Below, piece after piece: positions 6,154-11,661 of a stretch of 11,661 nucleotides of DNA. Source of the stretch: Conexibacter sp. GTDB taxonomy: Bacteria; Actinomycetota; Thermoleophilia; Solirubrobacterales; Solirubrobacteraceae. Location of the stretch: positions 1-11,661 of the forward strand of contig JAOPZP010000520.1 in assembly GCA_025964055.1 (NCBI GenBank), written 5' to 3'. The first letter of the stretch is position 1, and each line of letters starts with the position of its first letter. Below the pieces are notes generated by a model. The model was not told where the DNA came from and ran no database searches. It saw only the letters and a list, made by a program, of their open reading frames with translations. The position numbers and the translations under genes were made by a program.

Positions 6154-7355
6154 GCGTCCTCGCCCGGCTGCAGCCATGGCGACGCCAGCTCGCCGGCGTC
6201 CAGGAGCCCGGCGCGGCGGATCGCGCCGGTGCCGTAGCGGTCGCGGATCCGGTCGACGGCGGTGTCGAGCGCGACGGGGTCGTGGCCGTCGAGCGCCAGC
6301 TCGAGCTGCGCGCCGGCCTCGCCGGAGTCGAGGTTGGTGACGGTCACGCCGAGCAGCGTGATCCCGCGGCGGTCGATCGTCCCGCGCTCGGCGGCCAGCA
6401 GCGCGCGGACGGTCGCCAGGACGCTCGTCGTCGTCGCGGTGGGGCGGGGAAGGCTGCGCGAGCGCGAGGCGCGCGAGAAGTCGGCGAAGCGCAGGCGCAG
6501 CACGACCGTGCGCCCGGCGCGGCCCTTGGCGCGCATCCGGCGCGTCACGCGATCGACCAGCGCGACGGCGACCGCGTCGAGCGCCTCCGGCGAGCGCCCA
6601 CCGCGGCCCAGCGCGCTCTGCGATCCGAACGAGCGCCGCCCGCGCCCGGCGCGCACCCGGCGCGGATCGCGGTTGTGGGCCACCGCGTGCAGCCGGCCGC
6701 CGGCCGCCCGGCCGAGGACGCCGACCAGCACCTCCTCGGGCAGCGCGGCGAGCTGTCCCACGGTGACCAGGCCGTGCGCGCGCAGCCGGCGCGCGGTCGC
6801 GGGCCCGACGCCCCACAGCGCCTCGACCGGCAGCGGGTGCAGGAACGCGGCCTCGTCGCCCGGCGCGATGACCAGCAGGCCGTCGGGCTTGGCGGCGCCG
6901 CTGGCGACCTTGGCCAGGTGCTTGGTCGTCGCGACGCCGATGCTGAGCGGCAGGCCGACCTCGTCGCGGACCCGCCGGCGCAGCCGCCGGGCGATCTCCG
7001 GCGGCGAGCCGCTGATCGCCTCCAGGCCGCGGACGTCGAGAAACGCCTCGTCGATCGAGAGCTTCTCGACCAGCGGCGCGGTGTCCTCGAAGAGGGCAAA
7101 GACGTCGCGGCTGGCCTGCACGTAGGCCGAGAAGCGCGCCGGGACGACCACCGCCTGCGGGCACAGCTCCCGGGCGCGGCGGCCGCCCATCGCCGACCGC
7201 ACCCCGAACGCCCGCGCCTCGTAGCTGGCGGCCAGCACGACGCCCGATCCCACGATGACCGGCCGGCCCCGCAGGCTGGGCTCATCCCGCTGCTCGACCG
7301 CGGCGAAGAAGGCATCCAGGTCGGCATGCAGGATGGTCGCGGTCGCTGGTGACAC
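6150..7355 (-). CDS. dinB: DNA polymerase IV (DinB), Y-family translesion polymerase
   Basis: With a start at 7355 the protein has 401 residues. It copies damaged DNA with low fidelity. The palm metal sites are ADLDAFF (Asp12) and SIDEAFLD (Asp102, Glu103), with Phe17 as the expected steric gate. SYEARAFGVRSAMGGRRARELCP (45-66) is the usual finger motif. Helix-hairpin-helix DNA binding is near 177-200 (LWGVGPATARRL). QLELAL (350-355) occupies the place of the beta-clamp motif, usually QLxLF, here with Leu for Phe. Start choice is open: GTG 7355 gives the typical MSPATATILHADLDAFF opening, while GTG 7361 and GTG 7391 are in frame. A LexA box touches or overlaps all but the last, so SOS control is likely. 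The stop overlaps the SRPBCC gene's stop at CTAG. Confidence 0.95.
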   Translation of the reverse strand: MSPATATILHADLDAFFAAVEQRDEPSLRGRPVIVGSGVVLAASYEARAFGVRSAMGGRRARELCPQAVVVPARFSAYVQASRDVFALFEDTAPLVEKLSIDEAFLDVRGLEAISGSPPEIARRLRRRVRDEVGLPLSIGVATTKHLAKVASGAAKPDGLLVIAPGDEAAFLHPLPVEALWGVGPATARRLRAHGLVTVGQLAALPEEVLVGVLGRAAGGRLHAVAHNRDPRRVRAGRGRRSFGSQSALGRGGRSPEALDAVAVALVDRVTRRMRAKGRAGRTVVLRLRFADFSRASRSRSLPRPTATTTSVLATVRALLAAERGTIDRRGITLLGVTVTNLDSGEAGAQLELALDGHDPVALDTAVDRIRDRYGTGAIRRAGLLDAGELASPWLQPGEDA

Positions 7356-7368
7356 GAACACATGTTCG
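7355..7368. promoter_or_regulatory. LexA (SOS) box at dinB
   Basis: CGAAC-ACAT-GTTCG, perfect 5-bp arms with a 4-bp centre, matching the LexA box of actinobacteria and other Gram-positives. It ends exactly at the preferred dinB GTG and lies 63 bp before the divergent dehydrogenase gene. Confidence 0.8.
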
Positions 7369-7415
7369 CATGCGTGCGGGCGTCGCGCCACTCATCTCAC
7401 GCGCCCGCGGTCGAT

Positions 7416-7423
7416 GGAGGAGG
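7416..7423 (+). promoter_or_regulatory. Strong ribosome binding site for the SDR gene
   Basis: GGAGGAGG, 8 nt before the ATG at 7432. It favours that start over an in-frame ATG at 7414, which would overlap the site itself. Confidence 0.75.
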
Positions 7424-7431
7424 ATCGCCCG

Positions 7432-8253
7432 ATGGAGCTCACGCACAGGACCGCGCTGCTCACCGGCGCGGCAGGCGGCATCGGACAGGCGGTCGCGCGG
7501 CGGCTGGCCGGCGAGGGCATGCGGGTGGTGCTCAGCGGGCGCGATGGCGCGGCGCTCGAGGCGCTGCGCGCCGGCCTTCCCGGCGACGGACACGTCGTGC
7601 TGACCGCCGACCTGGCGCGCCGCGAGGACGTCGACGGCCTCGTGGCCCGCGCCGAGGAGAGGGCCGGCGCGCCGATCGACCTCCTGGTCAACAACGCCGG
7701 GATCGAGGTCTCGGCGACCTACCACCTCGTGCCCGTCGCCGAGCTGGAGCGCATCGTCGCGATCAACCTCGTCGCGCCGATGCTGCTGACGCACCAGGTG
7801 CTCCCGGGGATGCTCCGCCGCGGCCACGGCCACGTCGTGCAGATGTCGTCGGCCGCGGGCCTCCTCGGCACCGCGTGCTGCGAGCCGTACTCCGCGACCA
7901 AGGGCGGGCTCGTGCGCCTCACCGAGTCGCTGCGCGCGACCTACGCGGACGCGCCCGTCGGCTTCTCGACCGTCTGCCCGGGCTTCACGCGCGGCGGCGG
8001 CATGTACACGCGGATGGAGGAGGAGGGCCACCGCTCCAACGCGGTGCTCGGGACGACGACCGTCGACGCCGTCGCCGACGCGGTCGTCGGCGCCGTGCGT
8101 GACGACCGGCCGCTGCAGGTCGTCAACGGCCGGCCGCTGCGACCGGTGATGGCGCTCACCGCGATGGCGCCGCGCCTCGGCGAGCGCCTCCTGGAGCGCG
8201 TCGGCGCCCACGCCGTGTTCCGGCGGCTGGCGGCGGCGCGCGAGGTGGGCTGA
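7432..8253 (+). CDS. Short-chain dehydrogenase/reductase (classical SDR)
   Basis: A 273-residue NAD(P)-dependent oxidoreductase of the classical SDR type. The cofactor site TGAAGGIG covers residues 11-18, NNAG 87-90, and Asn112 lies in INLVAP. The catalytic set is Ser140 (MSSAAG), Tyr153 and Lys157 (YSATK). The PGFTRGGGMY stretch (183-192) is the substrate loop region. SGRD (35-38), with Arg37 after the second strand, may favour NADP(H), but this is a weak inference. The last 40 residues are basic and hydrophobic and may touch the membrane. The substrate cannot be named. The start is fixed by GGAGGAGG 8 nt upstream. It is divergent from dinB with the LexA box between them; SOS control of this gene is possible but not shown. 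Confidence 0.93.
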   Translation: MELTHRTALLTGAAGGIGQAVARRLAGEGMRVVLSGRDGAALEALRAGLPGDGHVVLTADLARREDVDGLVARAEERAGAPIDLLVNNAGIEVSATYHLVPVAELERIVAINLVAPMLLTHQVLPGMLRRGHGHVVQMSSAAGLLGTACCEPYSATKGGLVRLTESLRATYADAPVGFSTVCPGFTRGGGMYTRMEEEGHRSNAVLGTTTVDAVADAVVGAVRDDRPLQVVNGRPLRPVMALTAMAPRLGERLLERVGAHAVFRRLAAAREVG

Positions 8254-8385
8254 GGCGCCCTGTCCACGCAGAACTCCCACGCCACGACCGTCGCGGCCTT
8301 CGGGACGGCGAGCTGGAGCGGCGCGGTTGTAGGCGGCGAACCAGCGCAGCAGCTGCGGATGGGCGGCCGGGCAGGACCGGTGCGG
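8254..8385 (-). other. Gap of 132 bp, possible gene remnant on the minus strand
   Basis: No intact gene is visible. On the minus strand one frame reads HPQLLRWFAAYNRA and a neighbouring frame continues as PLQLAVPKAATVVAWEFCVD. Both look more protein-like than random high-GC frames and could be a frameshifted remnant. I do not recognise the protein. Confidence 0.25.
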
Positions 8386-8754
8386 TCAGCGCACGAGGTG
8401 GCTGGCGACGTTGACCGTCGTGCCGCTCGGCTCGCGGGCGAAGAAGCGGCGCACGCCCCACGGCTCGTCGCCGATCGGGCGCACGATCTCGATGCCGCGC
8501 GCCTGCGCCTCGGCATAGGCGGCATCGACGTCCTCGACCTCGAGCGACACGTCGACCTGCCGGACGGCCGGGTCCATGGCGGTGGGGCTCGGCCACGCGA
8601 CGATGACCTGCGTGGTGGGGACGCTGGGGGAGACGAGCATCGCCAGCCCGTCCTCGTCCATCGCGACGTGGAAGCCGAGGAAGTCCACGTAGAACGCCCG
8701 CGTCGCCGCCGGGTCCTCGGTGAAGACGACGGGAATGGCGCGGCGGATGTCCAT
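8386..8754 (-). CDS. VOC-fold (glyoxalase/bleomycin resistance-like) protein
   Basis: A 122-residue protein with the paired beta-alpha-beta-beta-beta modules of the vicinal oxygen chelate fold. Module one starts IPVVFTEDPAATRAFYVDFLGFHV (7-30) and module two starts VDVSLEVEDVDAAYAEAQARG (68-88). It ends with the typical RRFFAREPSGTTVNVASH. Members include dioxygenases, isomerases and drug-binding proteins; I cannot assign a reaction. The usual metal-binding His near the start of module one is not obvious, so it may be a binding protein. ATG 8754 has AGG about 9 nt upstream; in-frame ATGs at 8763 and 8775 are alternatives. It is divergent from the next gene with about 30 bp between. Confidence 0.85.
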   Translation of the reverse strand: MDIRRAIPVVFTEDPAATRAFYVDFLGFHVAMDEDGLAMLVSPSVPTTQVIVAWPSPTAMDPAVRQVDVSLEVEDVDAAYAEAQARGIEIVRPIGDEPWGVRRFFAREPSGTTVNVASHLVR

Positions 8755-8784
8755 GACCACCATCCTGCCTACCATTGCCGTGAC

Positions 8785-9201
8785 GTGCTCCAGGGAACCG
8801 CCGAGCGGCTGATCAGCGCCAGCGACCTCAAGCGCCAGCGTGGCTGGACCGAGACGCTGGTCACGGCGCTGCTCGGCGCGCCCGACGCGCTGTGCCCCAA
8901 CCCGCACGGCTTCCGCGCGCCCATGCGCTGGTTCCGCGAGGATCGCGTGCTCGACGCCGAGGCCGAGGACGTGTTCCGGCGGCGTGTCGGGCGCCTCGGC
9001 GACCACGCGGCGTGGCGTCGGGCGCAGCCGACCCGCAGCTGGGCGGCCGGCGAGCTGGAGCACCTGGAGTGGCTCGACGACCCGGACCGGATCGCGCTGT
9101 TCCACGCGCCGCGCCGCCCGCGCCTACGCCGCCGGCGTCCGGCTCCCGCGCCGGCGCCGGCACCCCCGGGCATGCGGTTCGAAGTGCTGCGGTTGTTCTA
9201 G
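8785..9201 (+). CDS. Small conserved protein with WT-x6-LLG-x-PD motif, helix-turn-helix-like
   Basis: A 138-residue protein from GTG 8785. Residues 9-60 run LISASDLKRQRGWTETLV, then ALLGAPDALCPNPHGFRAPMRWF, then REDRVLDAE. This resembles a widespread short domain in which a helix (S-x-x-DL-x-x-RGWT-x-x-L) is followed by LG-x-PD, a NP-x(3,6)-AP-M loop and an aromatic-x-x-x-RV helix. I remember the pattern from many uncharacterised bacterial proteins, and it looks like a MerR/excisionase-type winged helix; that function is inference. The C-terminal third has a Pro-Ala run (PAPAPAPAPP, 119-128) after an Arg-rich stretch. There is no ATG and no Shine-Dalgarno; TACCAT (8770-8775) is a possible -10 nine nt upstream, so a near-leaderless mRNA is possible. 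It converges on the cyclase gene with 32 bp between. Confidence 0.65.
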   Translation: MLQGTAERLISASDLKRQRGWTETLVTALLGAPDALCPNPHGFRAPMRWFREDRVLDAEAEDVFRRRVGRLGDHAAWRRAQPTRSWAAGELEHLEWLDDPDRIALFHAPRRPRLRRRRPAPAPAPAPPGMRFEVLRLF

Positions 9202-9233
9202 GCCATCATCGAGGGACGACCAGGCGGGTCCGG

Positions 9234-9731
9234 CTACTCCGCCGCCGTGGCGTCCAGCGCCAGGACGTCGACGACCTGCGAGATGCCTTCGATCGTCAGC
9301 TCTCCGAGCGGCACGGGCGCCAGGTGGGCCGGGATCGAGGAGGCGACGCCGCCGGTCACCAGCAGCTGGCCGGGCGCGGCGCGGGCGCAGAGGCGCGCCG
9401 CCACGTTGACCGCCGCGCCGATGTAGTCGTCGCCCTCGAACATGATGACCTGGCCCTCGCAGATCCCGCCGCGCAGCGCCAGGCGCCCGTCACGGTGCAG
9501 GCGGTCGCGAACCTCGGCCGCGCAGGCCACCACCGACTCGGCGTCGACGCCCGAGAGCATCGCGCCGTCGCCCAGCCACTTGGTGACGCGCACGCCGCCG
9601 TTCTCGGCCTGGGCCCGCAGCACCGCCCGGAGCTGGCCGAGGACCGTGACGGCCTGGGCGTCGCCGTACTCGTCGGTGAACGCGGTGAACCCGCACAGGT
9701 CCAGGAAGGCGAAGGTCCGCTGGACGCGCAT
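9234..9731 (-). CDS. Class III nucleotide cyclase domain protein (adenylate/guanylate cyclase)
   Basis: A 165-residue protein that is little more than one class III cyclase homology domain. It would make cAMP (or cGMP) from the triphosphate as a dimer. Metal-binding Asp11 lies in FAFLDLCGFT and Asp55 in KWLGDG. Base-recognition Lys51 and an Asp at 101-102 (DDYIG) are present, and VNVAAR supplies Asn109 and Arg113 for the transition state, so all key residues seem intact. No sensor, HAMP or membrane part is attached. The start codon at 9731 lies 4 bp after the lpd stop with no clear ribosome site, so it is probably translated by coupling in the E2-lpd operon. A role linking central carbon flux to a cyclic nucleotide is inference. 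Confidence 0.88.
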   Translation of the reverse strand: MRVQRTFAFLDLCGFTAFTDEYGDAQAVTVLGQLRAVLRAQAENGGVRVTKWLGDGAMLSGVDAESVVACAAEVRDRLHRDGRLALRGGICEGQVIMFEGDDYIGAAVNVAARLCARAAPGQLLVTGGVASSIPAHLAPVPLGELTIEGISQVVDVLALDATAAE

Positions 9732-9735
9732 GAGG

Positions 9736-11511
9736 TCAGCGGCCGCGGAGCGCCCGCGCGGCTGCCTTGTTCGGGAGGTCGGTCACGGTGCCGTCGGCGA
9801 CCTCGGCCGCCAGCATCACGGTCTCGCTGAGCGTCGGGTGGGCGTGGATCGTCAGCCCGACGTCGGCGACGTCGGCGCCCATCTCCAGCGCCAGCCCGAC
9901 CTCGGCGATCAGCTCGCCGGCGTTGGTGCCCACGATCCCGGCGCCGAGGATGCGGCCCGTCTCGGGGTCGCGCAGCAGCTTGGTCAGGCCCGCGGCGGCG
10001 TCGCTGGCCAGCGCCCGGCCCGACGCCGACCACGGCACGGCCGACTTCTCATAGGCCTTGCCTTCGGCCTTGGCCTCCGTCTCGGTCAGGCCGACCCATG
10101 CGACCTCCGGCTCGGTGTAGGCCACCGACGGGATCCCGCGCGGGTCGAAGACCGCCGGGTGCCCGGCGATGACCTCGGCCGCGACGTGGCCCTCGGCCGT
10201 CGCCTTGTGGGCGAGCATCGGCCCGCCGGCGACGTCGCCGATGGCGTAGATGTGCTCCACGTTCGTGCGCCGGCGCTCGTCGACCGGCACGAACCCGCGC
10301 TCGTCGACGTGCACGCCGGCGGTGTCCAGCCCCAGGCCGGCCCCGTTGGGCGTGCGCCCCACGGCGACCAGCACCCGGTCGAACACCGCGTCGGCCACGT
10401 CGCCGGAGAACGTCGCGTGCAGCCCGTCCTCGCGTGCTTCGATGCCCTCGACGCGCGTGCCGACGTGGATCGCCGCGTAGCGCTCGCCGATCCGCTTGGC
10501 CAGCGGCTTGACGAGGTCGCGGTCGGCGCCGGGGATCAGGTCGTCGAGCAGCTCGACGACGGTGACCTCGGACCCCAGCGCGTCGTAGACGGTGGCCATC
10601 TCGAGGCCGATGATGCCGCCGCCGACGACCAGCAGCCGTCCGGGGATCTCCTCAAGCGCGAGGGCGTCGGTGGAGTCCATGACGCGCGGGTCGTCGTGCG
10701 GGACGCCCGGCAGCCGCACCGAGCGCGAGCCCGCGGCGACGATCGCGTGGTCGAACGAGACGGTGGTCGTGCCGGCGTCGCCCGCGACGGCGAGCATGTG
10801 CGGGCCGGTGAAGCGCGCCTCGCCGTGGACGACCTGCACCTTGCGACCCTTGGCCATCTGCGTGACGCCGCCGACGAGCTTGCTGACGACGCCCTCCTTC
10901 CAGGAGCGCAGTGCGTCGAGGTCGATCTCCGGCGCGCCGAACGACACGCCGTGCGTGCCGACGGTCTCGGCCTCGGCGATCACCTTGGCGACGTGCAGCA
11001 GCGCCTTGGACGGGATGCACCCCACGTTGAGGCACACGCCGCCCAGCTGCTCGTGGCGCTCGACCAGGACGACGTCGAGGCCGAGGTCGGCGGCGCGGAA
11101 GGCCGCGGCGTAGCCGCCGGGGCCCGAGCCGAGCACGAGCACGGTGGCGTGGACGTCGCCGCGCTCGGTGGGAGCGGGGGGCGACGTCAGGACGGCGGGC
11201 GGCGCGGTGGCCGAGGGGCCGGCGCCATCAGCGCCATGGGCGACGGGGACAGTCCCCGTCGCCGCGCCCTCCACCTCGAGGACCAGCAGCGCGCCGCCCT
11301 CCGAGACCGTGTCGCCGACCTTGACCCGCAGCTCCGCGACCTTGCCGGCCTGCGGCGCGGGGATCTCCATCGAGGACTTGTCGGACTCCAGAACGACGAG
11401 CGGATCGTCGGCCGCGACCTCGTCGCCCACGGCGACGAGCAGCTCGGCCACGGGGACGTCGGTGAAGTCCCCGATGTCGGGGACGAGCACGTCGAGGGTG
11501 GTGGAACTCAA
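9736..11511 (-). CDS. lpdA: Dihydrolipoamide dehydrogenase (E3) with N-terminal lipoyl domain
   Basis: A 591-residue fusion. Residues 1-80 form a lipoyl domain with the attachment site ESDKSSMEI (Lys45). An Ala/Pro/Thr/Gly linker spans about 82-118. The flavoprotein follows, with FAD site GSGPGG (128-133), redox disulfide Cys160/Cys165 (GGVCLNVGCIPSK), NAD site GGGIIGLE (297-304), second FAD site AIGDV (423-427) and active-site HAHPTLSE (His558, Glu563). E3 reoxidises the dihydrolipoyl group of 2-oxoacid dehydrogenase complexes. The start is TTG 11511, set by GGAGG 8 nt upstream (11520-11524) and by a 4-bp overlap (TTGA) with the E2 stop. E3 proteins with their own lipoyl domain are known in some bacteria, for example Neisseria and Ralstonia PDH operons. 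The cyclase gene follows 4 bp downstream. The linker codons contain a 25-bp palindrome. Confidence 0.96.
   Translation of the reverse strand: MSSTTLDVLVPDIGDFTDVPVAELLVAVGDEVAADDPLVVLESDKSSMEIPAPQAGKVAELRVKVGDTVSEGGALLVLEVEGAATGTVPVAHGADGAGPSATAPPAVLTSPPAPTERGDVHATVLVLGSGPGGYAAAFRAADLGLDVVLVERHEQLGGVCLNVGCIPSKALLHVAKVIAEAETVGTHGVSFGAPEIDLDALRSWKEGVVSKLVGGVTQMAKGRKVQVVHGEARFTGPHMLAVAGDAGTTTVSFDHAIVAAGSRSVRLPGVPHDDPRVMDSTDALALEEIPGRLLVVGGGIIGLEMATVYDALGSEVTVVELLDDLIPGADRDLVKPLAKRIGERYAAIHVGTRVEGIEAREDGLHATFSGDVADAVFDRVLVAVGRTPNGAGLGLDTAGVHVDERGFVPVDERRRTNVEHIYAIGDVAGGPMLAHKATAEGHVAAEVIAGHPAVFDPRGIPSVAYTEPEVAWVGLTETEAKAEGKAYEKSAVPWSASGRALASDAAAGLTKLLRDPETGRILGAGIVGTNAGELIAEVGLALEMGADVADVGLTIHAHPTLSETVMLAAEVADGTVTDLPNKAAARALRGR
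11239..11263. repeat. Perfect 25-bp palindrome inside the lpdA linker
   Basis: Arms of 12 bp (GGCGACGGGGAC and its exact complement GTCCCCGTCGCC) around a single A. It encodes ATGTVPVA in the unstructured linker between the lipoyl and flavoprotein domains. It could be an inserted REP-like element or form an RNA hairpin. Only one copy is in the window. Confidence 0.7.
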
Positions 11512-11661
11512 AGCAGGACCCTCCGCAGGTCGGTGAGGACGCCCGAGAGGTGCGTCACGAAGCGGGCGGCGGCGGCGCCGTCGATCACCCGGTGGTCGTA
11601 GGACAAGGACAACGGCAGCATGAGCCGCGGCACGAACGCCTGGCCGTCCCACACGGGCTTC
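11508..11661 (-). CDS. 2-oxoacid dehydrogenase E2 (dihydrolipoamide acyltransferase), C-terminal end
   Basis: The last 50 residues of an E2 gene whose 5' part lies beyond the window on the minus strand. It reads KPVWDGQAFVPRLMLPLSLS, then YDHRVIDGAAAARFVTHLSG, then VLTDLRRVLL before TGA. YDHRVIDG is the catalytic DHR-x-x-DG motif of the acyltransferase domain, which transfers the acyl group from lipoyl to CoA and forms the core of the complex. Whether the substrate is pyruvate or a branched-chain 2-oxoacid cannot be told from this end; the lipoyl-E3 partner favours a pyruvate dehydrogenase operon. Its stop overlaps the lpdA start by 4 bp. Confidence 0.93.
   Translation of the reverse strand, partial: KPVWDGQAFVPRLMLPLSLSYDHRVIDGAAAARFVTHLSGVLTDLRRVLL
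11520..11524 (-). promoter_or_regulatory. Ribosome binding site deciding the TTG start of lpdA
   Basis: GGAGG on the minus strand, 8 nt before TTG 11511, inside the last E2 codons. It supports the rare TTG start over the long upstream frame. Confidence 0.75.

Noticed and set aside
4651..7164. Minus-strand open frame of 837 codons and plus-strand frame 5850-7352
   Set aside because: Both cross several well-supported genes on other frames and have only Arg/Ala/Pro-rich low-complexity sequence.
9119..9172. Pro-Ala repeat tail as a separate repeat element
   Set aside because: The GCCG-rich run is short, imperfect and simply encodes the low-complexity tail of the 138-residue protein.
9442..11601. 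Plus-strand open frame of 719 codons
   Set aside because: It is antisense to lpdA and the cyclase, both of which have complete catalytic motifs.

Overview
The window is a very GC-rich, gene-dense stretch with short intergenic gaps and frequent 4-bp start/stop overlaps. It looks like a chromosome segment of a high-GC actinobacterium. Supporting signs are the actinobacterial-type QcrB tail, a CsoR copper regulator next to a DUF4396 membrane protein, a DUF6328 protein, and a CGAAC-N4-GTTCG LexA box at dinB. A deep-branching lineage such as Solirubrobacterales/Thermoleophilia is my guess; it is inferred from protein style only and was not tested by any search.

Layout. (1) 1-411: 3' end of qcrB, the cytochrome b of the menaquinol:cytochrome c reductase. 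(2) 423-4660: a copper-homeostasis island. On the minus strand are copZ (chaperone), a secreted protein with two His-rich repeats, and copA (Cu+ P-type ATPase), each joined to the next by an ATGA overlap. Divergently lie csoR and a His-rich DUF4396 membrane protein. The 105-bp gap between copZ and csoR carries three 19-bp CsoR-type operator copies, two of them over mirror-image promoters. (3) 4744-6153: a DUF6328 membrane protein, a MarR-type regulator and an SRPBCC-fold protein. The last two are divergent around an inverted repeat that contains a consensus -35 box. (4) 6150-8253: dinB (DNA polymerase IV) with a LexA box at its start, and a divergent short-chain dehydrogenase. (5) 8386-9201: a VOC-fold protein and a small protein with a WT-x(6)-LLG-x-PD motif. 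(6) 9234-11661: a minus-strand operon with the 3' end of a 2-oxoacid dehydrogenase E2, a dihydrolipoamide dehydrogenase (E3) carrying its own lipoyl domain, and a stand-alone class III nucleotide cyclase domain.

How the parts work together. In the copper island, CsoR would release its operators when Cu(I) rises. CopZ would then deliver copper to CopA for export, and the secreted His-repeat protein and DUF4396 protein would be candidate copper-handling partners outside or in the membrane. The E2-E3 operon belongs to pyruvate or another 2-oxoacid oxidation, and the cyclase is probably co-transcribed with it. Three convergent gene pairs (qcrB/copA, DUF6328/marR, SRPBCC/dinB) end within 11 bp of each other or overlap. 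Two of these share a CTAG tetramer that serves as the stop codon on both strands. Several start codons (csoR, marR, the SRPBCC gene, perhaps dinB) have a -10-like hexamer only 6-7 nt upstream and no Shine-Dalgarno sequence, which suggests leaderless mRNAs.

I see no tRNA, rRNA, CRISPR array, insertion sequence or prophage gene. No gene-free stretch exceeds 300 bases; the longest gaps are 8254-8385 and 3763-3867.
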